Source: Pteria penguin (taxonomy: Eukaryota > Mollusca > Bivalvia > Pterioida > Pteriidae). From it: a stretch of DNA of 64,000 nt. The notes under the pieces were generated by a model, which was given only the letters and a program-made list of their open reading frames with translations, was not told the origin of the DNA and ran no database searches. The DNA lies in contig CM068583.1 in assembly GCA_035048485.1 (NCBI GenBank), forward strand, positions 46,071,790-46,135,789. The letters run 5' to 3'. How positions within the stretch are numbered: position 1 is the stretch's first letter; each line of letters opens with the position of its first letter. Shown one piece after another: positions 20,817 through 29,185 of the stretch. Made by a program: the position numbers and the translations under genes.

Positions 20817-21950
20817 ATGGCTAGGCGGAAGCAGTTAATCTTATCCGATCTATTACGTGACATCTTTTACGACCCGGGACAACCTGGTGGATATGGAGGA
20901 GTTCGATGCCTGTACCGACAAGCCAAGCATTTAGCACCCGTTTCCTTACAGTTCAAGAAAGAAGACGTAGAAGAATGGTTGAGAGAGCAATCGACTTATA
21001 CGCTTCACAAACCCATCAGACGTAGATTTCCACGCAATCGTACCGTGGTGACCACCATGGACGAACAGTGGCAAGCCGATTTAGCAGATGTGTACAACCT
21101 CAAAGACGACAACGACGGGATGACGTTTCTCTTGTGCGTCATCGACGTGTTTTCCAAGTATGCCTGGGTAGAACCTCTAAAAAACAAAACTGGAAAGGAA
21201 ATGATCCGAGGATTTCTAAACATCTTGAAAAGAGCCAAGTCCCGACATCCGAGACGTTTTCAAACGGATAAGGGCAAAGAATTTTTAAACAAGGATTTTC
21301 AACGCATGTTAAAAGAACGAGACATTCACTTCTTTACCACGAACAAAACCGATACAAAAGCCAGCGTGGTGGAACGATTTCAAAGGACTTTGAAAGCACG
21401 CATGTGGAAATATTTCACTCACAAGCGAACTCGACGATACGTGGACGTCTTACCTAGATTCGTGAAGAGTTACAACACAACCCATCACTCGACCATCGGA
21501 CGGGCACCGGCCGACGTGAATCCCTCTAACGTCATCGACGTGTGGCAATACGCTTACGAGAACCTCGGACCTAAAAAAGGGAAACCACCCAAGTTTGAAG
21601 TCGGAGATCGAGTGCGCATCAGTAAAGTCAAGCACGTGTTTAGCAAGGGATACTTACCGAATTGGACGACGGAACTCTTTACCATCAAACGTCGAGTAAC
21701 GGGGCGTTATCCATACGTCTATGTCATCGAAGACGATCACGGCGAACAGTTGGAAGGAACGTTTTACGAAAGTGAACTTCAGAAAGTGATCAAGACGGAC
21801 GACGTCTACGAAGTCGAGAAGGTGATCAAAACTAGAAAACGCCGCGTCGGAAAGAACCGCGTCATTCGAGAAGCGTTAGTCAGGTGGAAAGGTTATCCAC
21901 CCAGTTTCGATTCATGGATTCCTCATCAGAACCTCATTGCATTGACGTAG
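20817..21950 (+). CDS. retroviral-type integrase with C-terminal chromodomain, 377 aa
   Basis: Joins element ends to the target. The rve core has D88 (WQADLADV), D151 (FQTDKGKEF) and E186 (SVVERFQR), giving exact DD35E spacing. An SH3-like region (KFEVGDRVRISKV, about 260-272) follows. The chromodomain (about 328-374, YEVEKVIK...VRWKGYPPSFDSWIP) is usual in Polinton integrases and may steer insertion to marked chromatin. It is full length and intact, unlike polymerase and MCP, so it could still act in cis or trans. It overlaps the next gene by 37 nt. Confidence 0.97.
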   Translation: MARRKQLILSDLLRDIFYDPGQPGGYGGVRCLYRQAKHLAPVSLQFKKEDVEEWLREQSTYTLHKPIRRRFPRNRTVVTTMDEQWQADLADVYNLKDDNDGMTFLLCVIDVFSKYAWVEPLKNKTGKEMIRGFLNILKRAKSRHPRRFQTDKGKEFLNKDFQRMLKERDIHFFTTNKTDTKASVVERFQRTLKARMWKYFTHKRTRRYVDVLPRFVKSYNTTHHSTIGRAPADVNPSNVIDVWQYAYENLGPKKGKPPKFEVGDRVRISKVKHVFSKGYLPNWTTELFTIKRRVTGRYPYVYVIEDDHGEQLEGTFYESELQKVIKTDDVYEVEKVIKTRKRRVGKNRVIREALVRWKGYPPSFDSWIPHQNLIALT

Positions 21951-22231
21951 AGGAGAGTCCGTTACCACCTAACAACAACAACAACAACAACATCGTACGT
22001 TCATGGAAGTGGTGTGGCGAAGCGGTACCTAGAAGCGAGATCGTCTTTTTCACCCAAGCGTTCGTGGCGTTGACGGTCATCTTGGCGGCCATCATTTGTC
22101 TGGCTTTGGGACAAGACAACAGAGAATTCTGGATGGTGATGCTGAGCGGAAGTTTGGGGTATATAATGCCCAGTCCCAAGATGAAACAATCAAATTGGAT
22201 GCGATCGCGACTGGAGAAGACGTCAACATGA
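21914..22231 (+). CDS. small membrane protein, two transmembrane segments, 105 aa
   Basis: The chosen ATG at 21914 begins MDSSSEPHC. An Asn run (NNNNNNN) precedes SEIVFFTQAFVALTVILAAI (first TM) and FWMVMLSGSLGYIMPSPK (second hydrophobic segment). The TQAF..LGYI.PSPK pattern is common downstream of integrase in Polintons. It starts inside the integrase 3' end and its stop overlaps the penton ATG (ATGA at 22228-22231), implying compact, possibly coupled expression. Intact. Confidence 0.75.
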   Translation: MDSSSEPHCIDVEESPLPPNNNNNNNIVRSWKWCGEAVPRSEIVFFTQAFVALTVILAAIICLALGQDNREFWMVMLSGSLGYIMPSPKMKQSNWMRSRLEKTST

Positions 22232-23196
22232 GTTTCTACATGACATTACCCAGTGACGGATCTTTGGAAACCTTTCCGAACAACACCCTGTCTTCTTTCC
22301 GTACACACTTACCTCAGATGATGGACTTAGACGACGGGGAATGGGAAGTAGGATTGAGCGAGATCGTCTATCCGACCACCATGGAAAACGTCAAAGAGGG
22401 AGGCAACTACATGGAGATCATCGTACCCAGTTACTTTCGAGGAAGATCCGTGACACCGAGTCCTTCCGAGCGTTTCAAGATTAAAAAGCTCACCAACAGC
22501 TTACCGTTCAGTTCCGCCGACCGTCCTGACATACGTATTCCCGTCGCCAACCCTAGTTTTAGCATCCCCATCGTGGGCGTGACCTACCGAGTCGAAATCA
22601 TGACGGGATTTTACAGTTCCATCGAAGGAGTATTGGCAGAATTGAATCACGTACTTAAAGACGGATTCGGAAGCATCTTGAAAGGGTTGACAAACGAAAG
22701 CGACACCGATTTTAGAGAGCTGAAGTTCGTGTATTTGAAGACCTTCAATCGAGTACAGTTGTTGGTCAAGGGACCCGATCACGGTACCAAATACATCTAT
22801 CCCGTCCGATTATGTCCGGCTCTGTCGCACATGTTGGGATTCACGATCGATTCGGATCCCTCGTGGATGACCAAGACGACCTTCGGCGTAGTGACTCCGG
22901 ATCTCTACATAGGAATGAGTGCCCTGTACCTGTATAACAACGTCACGCGATCACAGATCGTCGGATCCAAGAACCTACAGCTCTTACGCATCGTACCTTT
23001 CAAACATCAAGGGACCGACGCCACTGCAAACTCGCACGGACATTGGGAACCGCACCTGGTGGAATACATACCTCTGGCCAAAACCCTCTTCGATACCTTG
23101 GACATCCATATATACCACGGATTGGGGGAACGAGTCTCATTCTTCAACGGCAAAGTCATCGTGAAGCTACATTTTCGTCAGAAGCGCTACATTTAA
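22228..23196 (+). CDS. minor capsid (penton-type) protein, 322 aa
   Basis: The N-terminus MSFYMTLPSDGSLETFPNNT and the LSSFRTHLP segment are hallmarks of the Polinton penton homologue (single jelly roll) that sits at capsid vertices. The C-terminus RVSFFNGKVIVKLHFRQKR is also typical. Full length and intact. Its last about 90 nt and the start of the next gene are duplicated at 23518-23660. Confidence 0.9.
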   Translation: MSFYMTLPSDGSLETFPNNTLSSFRTHLPQMMDLDDGEWEVGLSEIVYPTTMENVKEGGNYMEIIVPSYFRGRSVTPSPSERFKIKKLTNSLPFSSADRPDIRIPVANPSFSIPIVGVTYRVEIMTGFYSSIEGVLAELNHVLKDGFGSILKGLTNESDTDFRELKFVYLKTFNRVQLLVKGPDHGTKYIYPVRLCPALSHMLGFTIDSDPSWMTKTTFGVVTPDLYIGMSALYLYNNVTRSQIVGSKNLQLLRIVPFKHQGTDATANSHGHWEPHLVEYIPLAKTLFDTLDIHIYHGLGERVSFFNGKVIVKLHFRQKRYI

Positions 23197-23199
23197 ACC

Positions 23200-23400
23200 A
23201 TGATCGTTCATCGAGGGGTGGTCCGTCAGAGAGGTCGGGGCTTGGGTCGTGGTGTTCGAAATCAACGAGGAGGGGTATTTTCGTTACCGGTTCTTGCATA
23301 TAAAGCAATGAAAAAAAGAGAAGAACAAAGTAAAAACGCTCCAAAACCCTCAATGAAAGATTTGTTTAAATTATGGAAAACTTCTGCTACTCTTATATGA
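23200..23400 (+). CDS. small basic protein, 66 aa, first copy of a duplicated start
   Basis: Starts 3 nt after penton (MIVHRGVVRQRGRGLGRGVR) and is Arg/Gly-rich at first, Lys-rich later. The same first codons recur at about 23610 after a duplication. Both probably stem from one ancestral small virion gene. This copy has a different downstream part and may be a chimera of the duplication. Further open text to about 23492 (NGMYLDPLKIVMNMHG in another frame) suggests debris of another small gene. Confidence 0.45.
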   Translation: MIVHRGVVRQRGRGLGRGVRNQRGGVFSLPVLAYKAMKKREEQSKNAPKPSMKDLFKLWKTSATLI

Positions 23401-23517
23401 GAAGCGCAAACGAAAAGAGGACCTAACGGAATGTATCTGGATCCCTTAAAAATAGTTATGAATATGCATGGTAATCCCTTTACCATCTTTTAATCACGTC
23501 GCTTAAGAGGAACCATC

Positions 23518-23660
23518 CATATATACGACGGAATGGGGGAACGAGTATCATTCTTCAACGGCAAAGTCATCGTGAAACTACATTTTCGTCACAAGCGCTG
23601 CATTTAAACCATGATCATTCATCGAGGGGTGGCCCGGTCAGAGAGGTCGGGGCTTGGGTC
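23518..23660 (+). repeat. duplicated penton 3' end plus next-gene start
   Basis: Matches 23107-23248 at about 90% with an offset of 411-412 bp. It contains a second GERVSFFNGKVIVKLHFR-coding end and a second MIIHRG start. One extra base in the second copy shifts the small gene's frame. Confidence 0.8.
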
Positions 23661-23773
23661 CCCTGATAGGACTGGGAGCTAAAATGATGATGGGACCCGG
23701 AATGTCGATAGCTCAGTCGGTCTTACCAGCGATTTTACCCGCACTTATGGGACAAGGAGGTCGAGGACGATGA
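23610..23773 (+). pseudogene. small Gly-rich hydrophobic virion-type protein, frameshifted
   Basis: The ATG near 23610 starts MIIHRGVA. An extra G near 23626 moves the rest into the next frame, which encodes a Met/Gly/Ala/Leu-rich hydrophobic segment (SIAQSVLPAILPALMG) ending QGGRGR at a TGA near 23771. The tail resembles that of the 111-aa protein upstream, consistent with membrane-active virion peptides. Confidence 0.5.
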
Positions 23774-24302
23774 AGAAGAGGCCAGACGGGATCGGGATTT
23801 AAAGATATAGCCGTTTCTCAAAAAAGGGGGAAAGAAAGTATTGAAAGGAGCACTCAACGCGGGACTAGACATCGTGAATTGGAAAAGAAACTGGAAAGAT
23901 GCTTTTTTACATCACGGCAGAGAAACGGCTAGCAACATTCTGTCGTCGGCACCTTCCGACGTATTCACCAGCGTAGTGATGCCGGAACCCAAGAGAGCCA
24001 GACCGACCGAGGAAGGCATCAGACGAGCTCTCGCAGAAGTCGTCAAGCGTCATCATCCCGTCAAACGAACTCCCACCACGGCAGGAGTCAAACGTGCAAA
24101 TCCGGTCAAGAAAACAGGTGCCGTCGGACCCCGGGCTCCCATAAAAAGAAGAGCTGTCGGAAAGAAACGTCAGTCTGGAAAAGGACGTGTCAGAAGAAAG
24201 TTGGGTGTGCTACTACCCGCCGGACCAATCCAGAGAAAACTGAAATCTGCCAAGAAAAGACTGAGATCTATCAAGAGAAGATCGATAGACATATTCGATT
24301 AA
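23770..24302 (+). pseudogene. basic core-type protein, N-terminal frameshifts
   Basis: The ATG at 23770 overlaps the previous TGA. The first about 25 codons need two frame changes. From 23841 one frame runs to the stop at 24302. The readable part has a short helical region, then a very Lys/Arg-rich C-terminus (KRTPTTAGVKRANPVKKTGA) ending IKRRSIDIFD. Position before MCP and composition suggest a DNA-binding core or capsid-associated protein. It might be expressed from an internal start. Confidence 0.55.
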
Positions 24303-24303
24303 G

Positions 24304-25636
24304 ATGATGCACAGAGAATCCTGCGAGTGTTCGACGGAGGGGTTACAGTTGAATCGAGTTCCACAAACCATGACGGTGTTGGAAAAAGCCCAATGGGAAG
24401 AATTTTATCCCGTGAGTTCCATCGACAATCGAAATCCAACGGCACCGATCGAATTCGATATCAAGGGACACGGGGAGGACTTTTTGGATCTTTCTCAGAC
24501 TTTCGTCTACATGAAAATCAAAGTCACGAAAGCGGACGGAACGGCTTTAGCCGCCGACACGCAGGTCACTCACCATCAACAATATCATGCACAGCATGTT
24601 TTCACAGATCGACATGTCCATGAACGGCAAGACCATCACCCCGAGCACCGACACGTATCCGTATTAAGCTTATTTGGAGACTTTACTCTCGTACACTCCC
24701 GAGACCCTCAGGAAACAGATCAGTAGTACCGACTTATGGTTCACGGATCAAGCTGGACGCATGAATGCCGTCAACCCGTACGAGGACGATAAGACTGCCG
24801 CCGGCTACAACAGCGGTCTGATCAAACGTCACGAGAAGATTGATCAAAGTAAATGGTTGGAATTGTACAATCGCATACATCTGGACATGTTTCAACAAGG
24901 GAATTTCATCGTCAGCGGCGTGGACGTCCGCTTGAGATTCAACAGGGCTCGTACGTCGTTTTGTCTGATGGGAAACGAGGACGGCAACATTCACATCGAA
25001 CAGATGATCTTATTCGTGCGCAAAGTGAAACTCATGCCAAATGCGCTGTTAGGAGTCAATCAGATGTTGAACACCATGACGGCCAAATACCCCATAAGAC
25101 GCGTGGAAGTGAAATCCTTTACCATTCCGCAGGGCACTCGTTCGAAGATCACGGACAACGTGTTTTCCGGACAGTTACCCAAACGGGTATTCTTTTGCAT
25201 GACGAGAAATGCCGGATACAACGGAGCTTTGAATCGGAACCCCTTCGATTTCGGACACTTCGATCTGGAGAAAATAGAAATCAGTCTGAACGGAGACGTC
25301 CAACACACCAAACCCTACGAGCCGAACTTTGACGACAATCTATATCTGTGTTCTTACATGTCCTTGTACCAATCCCTGGGAAGGATCGGCGACGATTGGG
25401 CTCCAGACATATCCTACCAGGAATACAAGAACGGTTTCGCCATTTGGGGATTCGACTTCACCACGGACCAGAATGGACACGTAGCCGATAAATTCCACAT
25501 GGTAAAAACGGGCAACATGCGCATCGAACTTCAGTTCGACACAGCGTTACTGACCGTCATCAATTGCATCGTGTATGCAGAATTCGACAACGTCATACAG
25601 ATCAACAAACAGAGGGAAATCGATGTCGACTATTAA
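24304..25636 (+). pseudogene. major capsid protein (double jelly roll), frameshift plus stop
   Basis: Forms the capsid shell. The N-terminus (CECSTEGLQLNRVPQTMTVL, then EKAQWEEFYPV and GHGEDFLDLSQT) matches the conserved Polinton MCP start. The C-terminal part from about 24674 is long and clean to the stop at 25636. The frame changes near 24560-24575, and an in-frame TAA lies at 24665 in the second frame. Start 24304 or 24307. Its last 14 nt overlap the protease start. Confidence 0.92.
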
Positions 25637-26220
25637 AGCCCTGGATACTCATCAACTGTACGATATTCTGTCTCGCGATCCATACGTGAGTCCTCATTTT
25701 GGAGGCGTGTATCCTCGGGACGCCTTACCGATTGGAAGCGACGGACGATCTTTCGTCATCAACACAGACGAGGCCGATAAACCGGGAGAACATTGGGTGT
25801 GTGTTCACTTTGGAGAGGACGGGATAGCTGAATATTTCGATTCCTACGGATTACCACCATGGGCGTATGGCGATACGTTTCATGCGATCCAAAAGTCGAA
25901 ACCTAGTCTACAATACCGTACCTTATCAAAGTTGGGATACCCCCGTGTGCGGACATTACTGTATCTATTACCTACACCACAGAAGTCGAAAGGTACCCAG
26001 ATCGGACATGATGCGGTGGTTGATGTCGTATCACCTACCGATCCCGTCCAAGACGACATGGGCGAAAGAAGACAACGATCGTTTCATTTACCAATGGTAT
26101 CGACAGAACGTGGTCCCGAGAAAACCCAGACCTTTAACGATGAAAAAACAGACTTGCTTGTGTCGGAAAGCGTCGAATCTCGTACATCCCGCCGCTGCTG
26201 TGACGTCTGCCTTGACTTGA
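25623..26220 (+). pseudogene. adenain/Ulp1-like cysteine protease, one frameshift
   Basis: Would mature capsid proteins. The catalytic order is visible: His in GEHWVCVHF, Asp in EYFDSYG, then Gln and Cys in PYQSWDTPVCGHYC. The first two lie in the frame starting at 25623, the last two in the neighbouring frame (to 26220), with the slip near the A run at 25892-25895. The C-terminus RPLTMKKQTCLC is usual for Polinton proteases. The internal inverted repeat begins about 125 nt past the stop. Confidence 0.92.
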
Positions 26221-26343
26221 CTTGTTTCATACTCATGATTATAGGCATTCAATTGTTCATTGTAGGTTAAGCTTTGATTAACTATGTATGATATTATGTA
26301 TAAATCAAAATATGTAAATCAAATTATGTATCATATCATGTAT
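26221..26343. other. protease 3' flank
   Basis: AT-rich, with repeated TATGTATMATAT phrases. No gene. Confidence 0.5.
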
Positions 26344-26454
26344 AAAACAACAGAAAATATTTGTCGAGTATCCGAAATGACCAAACTTGGACGATGGAGA
26401 CATCGCTCCGAGCCATAATGGCAGAGTTTAAACATAGTAGTGAGACAGATATTT
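26344..26454 (+). repeat. internal inverted repeat, right copy (111 bp)
   Basis: Reads in gene sense GAAAATATTTGTCGAGTATC, then the hairpin CGATG-GAGA-CATCG, then CTC-CGA-GCCA-TAA-TGGC-A-GAG. The left copy changes A to G in GCCA/TGGC, leaving a G-U pair. It follows the last rightward central gene (protease) just as the left copy follows the leftward zinc-knuckle gene. The role may be RNA 3'-end formation or a recombination/replication site. Confidence 0.75.
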
Positions 26455-26878
26455 GATTGTACATATGCATTGTAAGTGAAGAACAAAGGGACGGTCCTAA
26501 TCCTTGTTCTTTACGTTGTGTTAGCGGGACAATAAAAATGTGATAACATATTCTTCTTGTTTTTTGTCTAAAATCAAGTACAAGGTTATTTTTTTATCTC
26601 AAATACAAGTTCAAGGTCGTATAGACAAAAAGAAATATCTAAAAAGGTCATCCAGTACAGAAAAAAAACTCTAGAACATTCATTACAAGTTCAAGGTCGT
26701 ATAGACAAAATGTTATTTGAATAGAACAAGTTCAAGGTCAAGGTCATCAAGTACAAGTTCAAGGTCATTTGATTTAAATAAAAAACAAAAGTCTAGAACC
26801 TTCAGTACAAGTTCAAGGTCGAAACCAGATATATAAAATAGGGAAAGAAAGCAAGACTCGTCATTATCATCATTCATC
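26455..26878 (+). promoter_or_regulatory. promoter with CAAGTTCAAGGTC repeats
   Basis: Six or so ACAAGTTCAAGGTC boxes (TCAAGGTCA-like), some with GTATAGACAAAA after them, then TATATAAAAT at about 26830 and the ATG at 26879. A hairpin-like AAGAACAAAGG/CCTTGTTCTT lies at about 26478-26513. The same half-site fills the polymerase promoter. Confidence 0.6.
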
Positions 26879-27541
26879 ATGAATACTTCGTTCGACAGAC
26901 CAAACCCGGAGCACGTTTATCTTGCCGGACAGAGATTCGCAAACATGTTACATTCCTTGAATCAGGAACTGCAAGGACAGGGGCTCAATGACCTCAAGAT
27001 CAATTTACAGTTCGTCTATGATACGTCGCCAGCAGAAGTATACACCCAGTGTGCCAGTGATCTCGTTCAAAGGATGTTGTGGAATCTGCTCATACGCTTC
27101 GAACCAGAAAAGCGTAACGTGAACTTGAAAGCACTGCTACAATGTCTCAATACCAAAAACACTCGCAAGGCATTCGATCTGGTATACGATGCTTGGGAAG
27201 AAATGATCGTGACTTTGAAAGATTTGACGATCATATCCATGCACAGAGTCTATCGATACGAAGAAGAAGAAAAAAAGGATGACACTACGAGCAAACCGCA
27301 AAATCAAGAACTATCCGATTCGGAAGACGACGACGACGATACGCCGTCCCGAGCGGAATACATTCACATTGTCAGGATGAGATTCGCACACATGCTACCT
27401 GAGGAAGAGACCCAAGATCCACCCGGTAGGAGAACAACACCACCCTGCCGGGTGGGACATTTAGTAGAAAGGTTACTAAATACCAAACCACGTAGAAGTG
27501 AGAGGAGAAAGCCACATCGCCACTGTCCCTTATGCTGGTAA
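26879..27541 (+). CDS. right terminal gene, 220 aa, with TIR-encoded tail
   Basis: Residues 10-125 are predicted mainly helical (HVYLAGQRFANMLHSL, LVQRMLWNLL, KALLQCLN, KAFDLVYDAWEEMI). An all-helical bundle such as a death-fold or Bcl-2-like domain is only a guess. Residues 126-160 are acidic and low complexity (SDSEDDDDD). Residues 180-220 are the TIR-encoded tail that matches the left terminal gene at 38 of 41 positions and ends HRHCPLCW. It faces outward and is followed 20 nt later by the palindromic gene-end element. Intact. Animal Polintons often carry host-interaction genes at such edges (general knowledge). Confidence 0.75.
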   Translation: MNTSFDRPNPEHVYLAGQRFANMLHSLNQELQGQGLNDLKINLQFVYDTSPAEVYTQCASDLVQRMLWNLLIRFEPEKRNVNLKALLQCLNTKNTRKAFDLVYDAWEEMIVTLKDLTIISMHRVYRYEEEEKKDDTTSKPQNQELSDSEDDDDDTPSRAEYIHIVRMRFAHMLPEEETQDPPGRRTTPPCRVGHLVERLLNTKPRRSERRKPHRHCPLCW

Positions 27542-27886
27542 GGGGCAATAAAAAATAAAACGGCCCTTTTAAGGGCCAACCATATCTTTAGAAAAGTAAA
27601 CTCAAGGTTATCAAGTGCAATAACGACATTCAATCCAAGGTCAAGGACACTTTAAGAGTTCATCTTTAACGTACTTCAGTACGTTTAGGTCAACTCAGTG
27701 CAATGCATTATCGGGGACACCTATGCATTATCGGGGATCACTAAAATGCATTATCGGGGACATACTCCTATCACTTCATCTTTAACCTACTATAGTACGT
27801 TTAGGTCAACTCACTAAAATGCATTATCGGGGACACCTATGCATTATCGGGGACGCCAAAAATGCATTATCGGGGCTCGGTACACT
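27413..27886. repeat. right terminal inverted repeat, 474 bp
   Basis: Reverse complement of 9798-10271. The outer about 340 bp appear identical to the left copy. Differences cluster at 27485-27514, in codons of the shared tail. It holds the same six CCCCGATAATGCAT boxes inverted. Confidence 0.95.
27562..27577 (+). terminator. palindromic gene-end element, right TIR
   Basis: GGCCCTTTTAAGGGCC after AATAAAAAATAAAAC, 20 nt beyond the stop of the right terminal gene. Identical to the left TIR copy. Confidence 0.65.
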
Positions 27887-27969
27887 ATATATATATATTA
27901 TTCTTAGTCATGTCTAATATGAAATGATCAGATGTTAATATTTATGCATCATCGTCAATATAAGCACTA

Positions 27970-28031
<62 letters not shown>

Positions 28032-28120
28032 CCTATCTATCTGTCTATCTATCTATCTATCTATCTATATATATATATATATATTATTCATAGTCATGTC
28101 TAATAAGCAAACAAATAAAC
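27887..28120. repeat. right copy of the duplicated host segment with microsatellite
   Basis: After the Polinton come (TA)n and TTATTCTTAGTCATGTCTAA, then the GAAATGATCAGATG segment, (TATC)n and (TA)n, and again TTATTCATAGTCATGTCTAA. The pre-insertion site was therefore a tandem pair of roughly 200-bp units. Confidence 0.8.
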
Positions 28121-28798
28121 AGATTAATAATATTCAATTTTAAATTCATTAACATGACGTAACATGAATGGTGATATAATACACACAGTAAAGTCCACAA
28201 GCAAGTATTATACATGTACATACACAGTAGCGATCAAAAAAGTCCAAAATCACAAAATGTCTCTATCAATTCAGATGCAGCAAATGGGAAGTTGCGTCTG
28301 CATGTAAAGATGATGGATAAATCCAAACCACGAGTCTAAAAATCATAAAACAAGAGGACATAAAATATCAGTGAAAATGAAAACCAAGTGGAAAATAACA
28401 AAATATGTCTACTTGAAGAGGATATGTGAACCCCTATGATGGAGTGAGATCAGGTGCCCGGGGAGAGTGAGCATCTCCTGCTTGCTAGCAACACCCGTCA
28501 CATATACCCAGTAGAAAGAGTCAAATCGTGTAAATTCCATATGTATTTATATTTGGAGAAGTCAAAGTAGGTAACCTTCTAGTATAGAAGGTGTCAAGTC
28601 TGTGTAAAATGATCGAAATCGGTCTCAGTCCAGAATATCATTTAAAAGTCTGGATAACGAGATATCATATGAAGTAATAAGAGTCTCGTAACGACCGTAG
28701 AACTTCCTTGGTGATGTTGCTAGTCTAGCACATATATAACCCTGGTTGAGCAGCTTAACTGAAAGTCGTCTAGCCCTCAGAACAAAGTCATTGTAATT
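28121..28798 (-). repeat. probable 3' region of a Penelope-like element
   Basis: It lies downstream (minus sense) of an RT fragment. It contains GTGCCCGGGGAGAGTGAGCA and GCTAGCAACACCCGTCAC, a phrase also seen at 9487-9545. No gene. Confidence 0.4.
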
Positions 28799-29185
28799 TT
28801 AACATGCCCTGGAATAACGTATTAACTGAGATATGAATACGCCGTATGCGGGCGATGATGGAATGTTGCTACTTATGAAAGGAAAGTTTGTGATAGCGAA
28901 ATTGAAATCGTCACGTTTGTCATAGAGTGAAGTGTTCAATTGACCATTAATGTCGAAAGACAACATAGTATCTAAATACGAAGTAGAATTACTACTTTCT
29001 GTGGTTTCTTTGACCTCCAGTTCACTTGGATAGATGATGCTAAGGTAATCCGCGAATGAAGGATTATTAATTGAAAGCAAGTCATCTATATATCTGTAAG
29101 TGAAATTGAAGCCAAGAGCCAATTTATTTTTTTCCTTGCGAAAGCAAAGACTGGATGAATTCAGCTTCATACTCGACGACATCGA
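28799..29185 (-). pseudogene. Penelope-like reverse transcriptase, C-terminal fragment
   Basis: Reads SSLCFRKEKNKLALGF, then TYRYIDDLLSINNPSF with the YIDD catalytic box, then YPSELEVKET and SYLDTMLSFD. The same family is on the plus strand at the right edge of the window (63713-64000). Only the C-terminal part survives. Its upstream end joins MULE sequence at VVEYEAEF, where YEAEF belongs to RT. Penelope assignment by style; a related RT clade is possible. Confidence 0.7.

Larger units (their letters stand above)
9798..27886. mobile_element. Polinton/Maverick (adintovirus-like) element, about 18.1 kb
   Basis: Both ends are AGTGTACCGAGCCCCG in inverted orientation. The AG...CT termini fit Mavericks. 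Inside are the hallmark genes: protein-primed DNA polymerase B, retroviral-like integrase, A32/FtsK-type ATPase, adenain-like protease, and major and minor capsid proteins. Length and gene order (ATPase, small virion proteins, integrase, membrane protein, penton, core, MCP, protease, all on +) match animal Polintons. A 6-bp target duplication is expected. The flanks are TA repeats (ATAAGT left, ATATAT right), so it cannot be confirmed. Several genes carry frameshifts or stops, so this copy cannot be autonomous as read, unless some single-base breaks are assembly errors. Confidence 0.97.

Noticed and set aside
9796..27892. Exact 6-bp target duplication for the Polinton
   Set aside because: Flanks are ATAAGT and ATATAT; not identical, and both lie in TA repeats.
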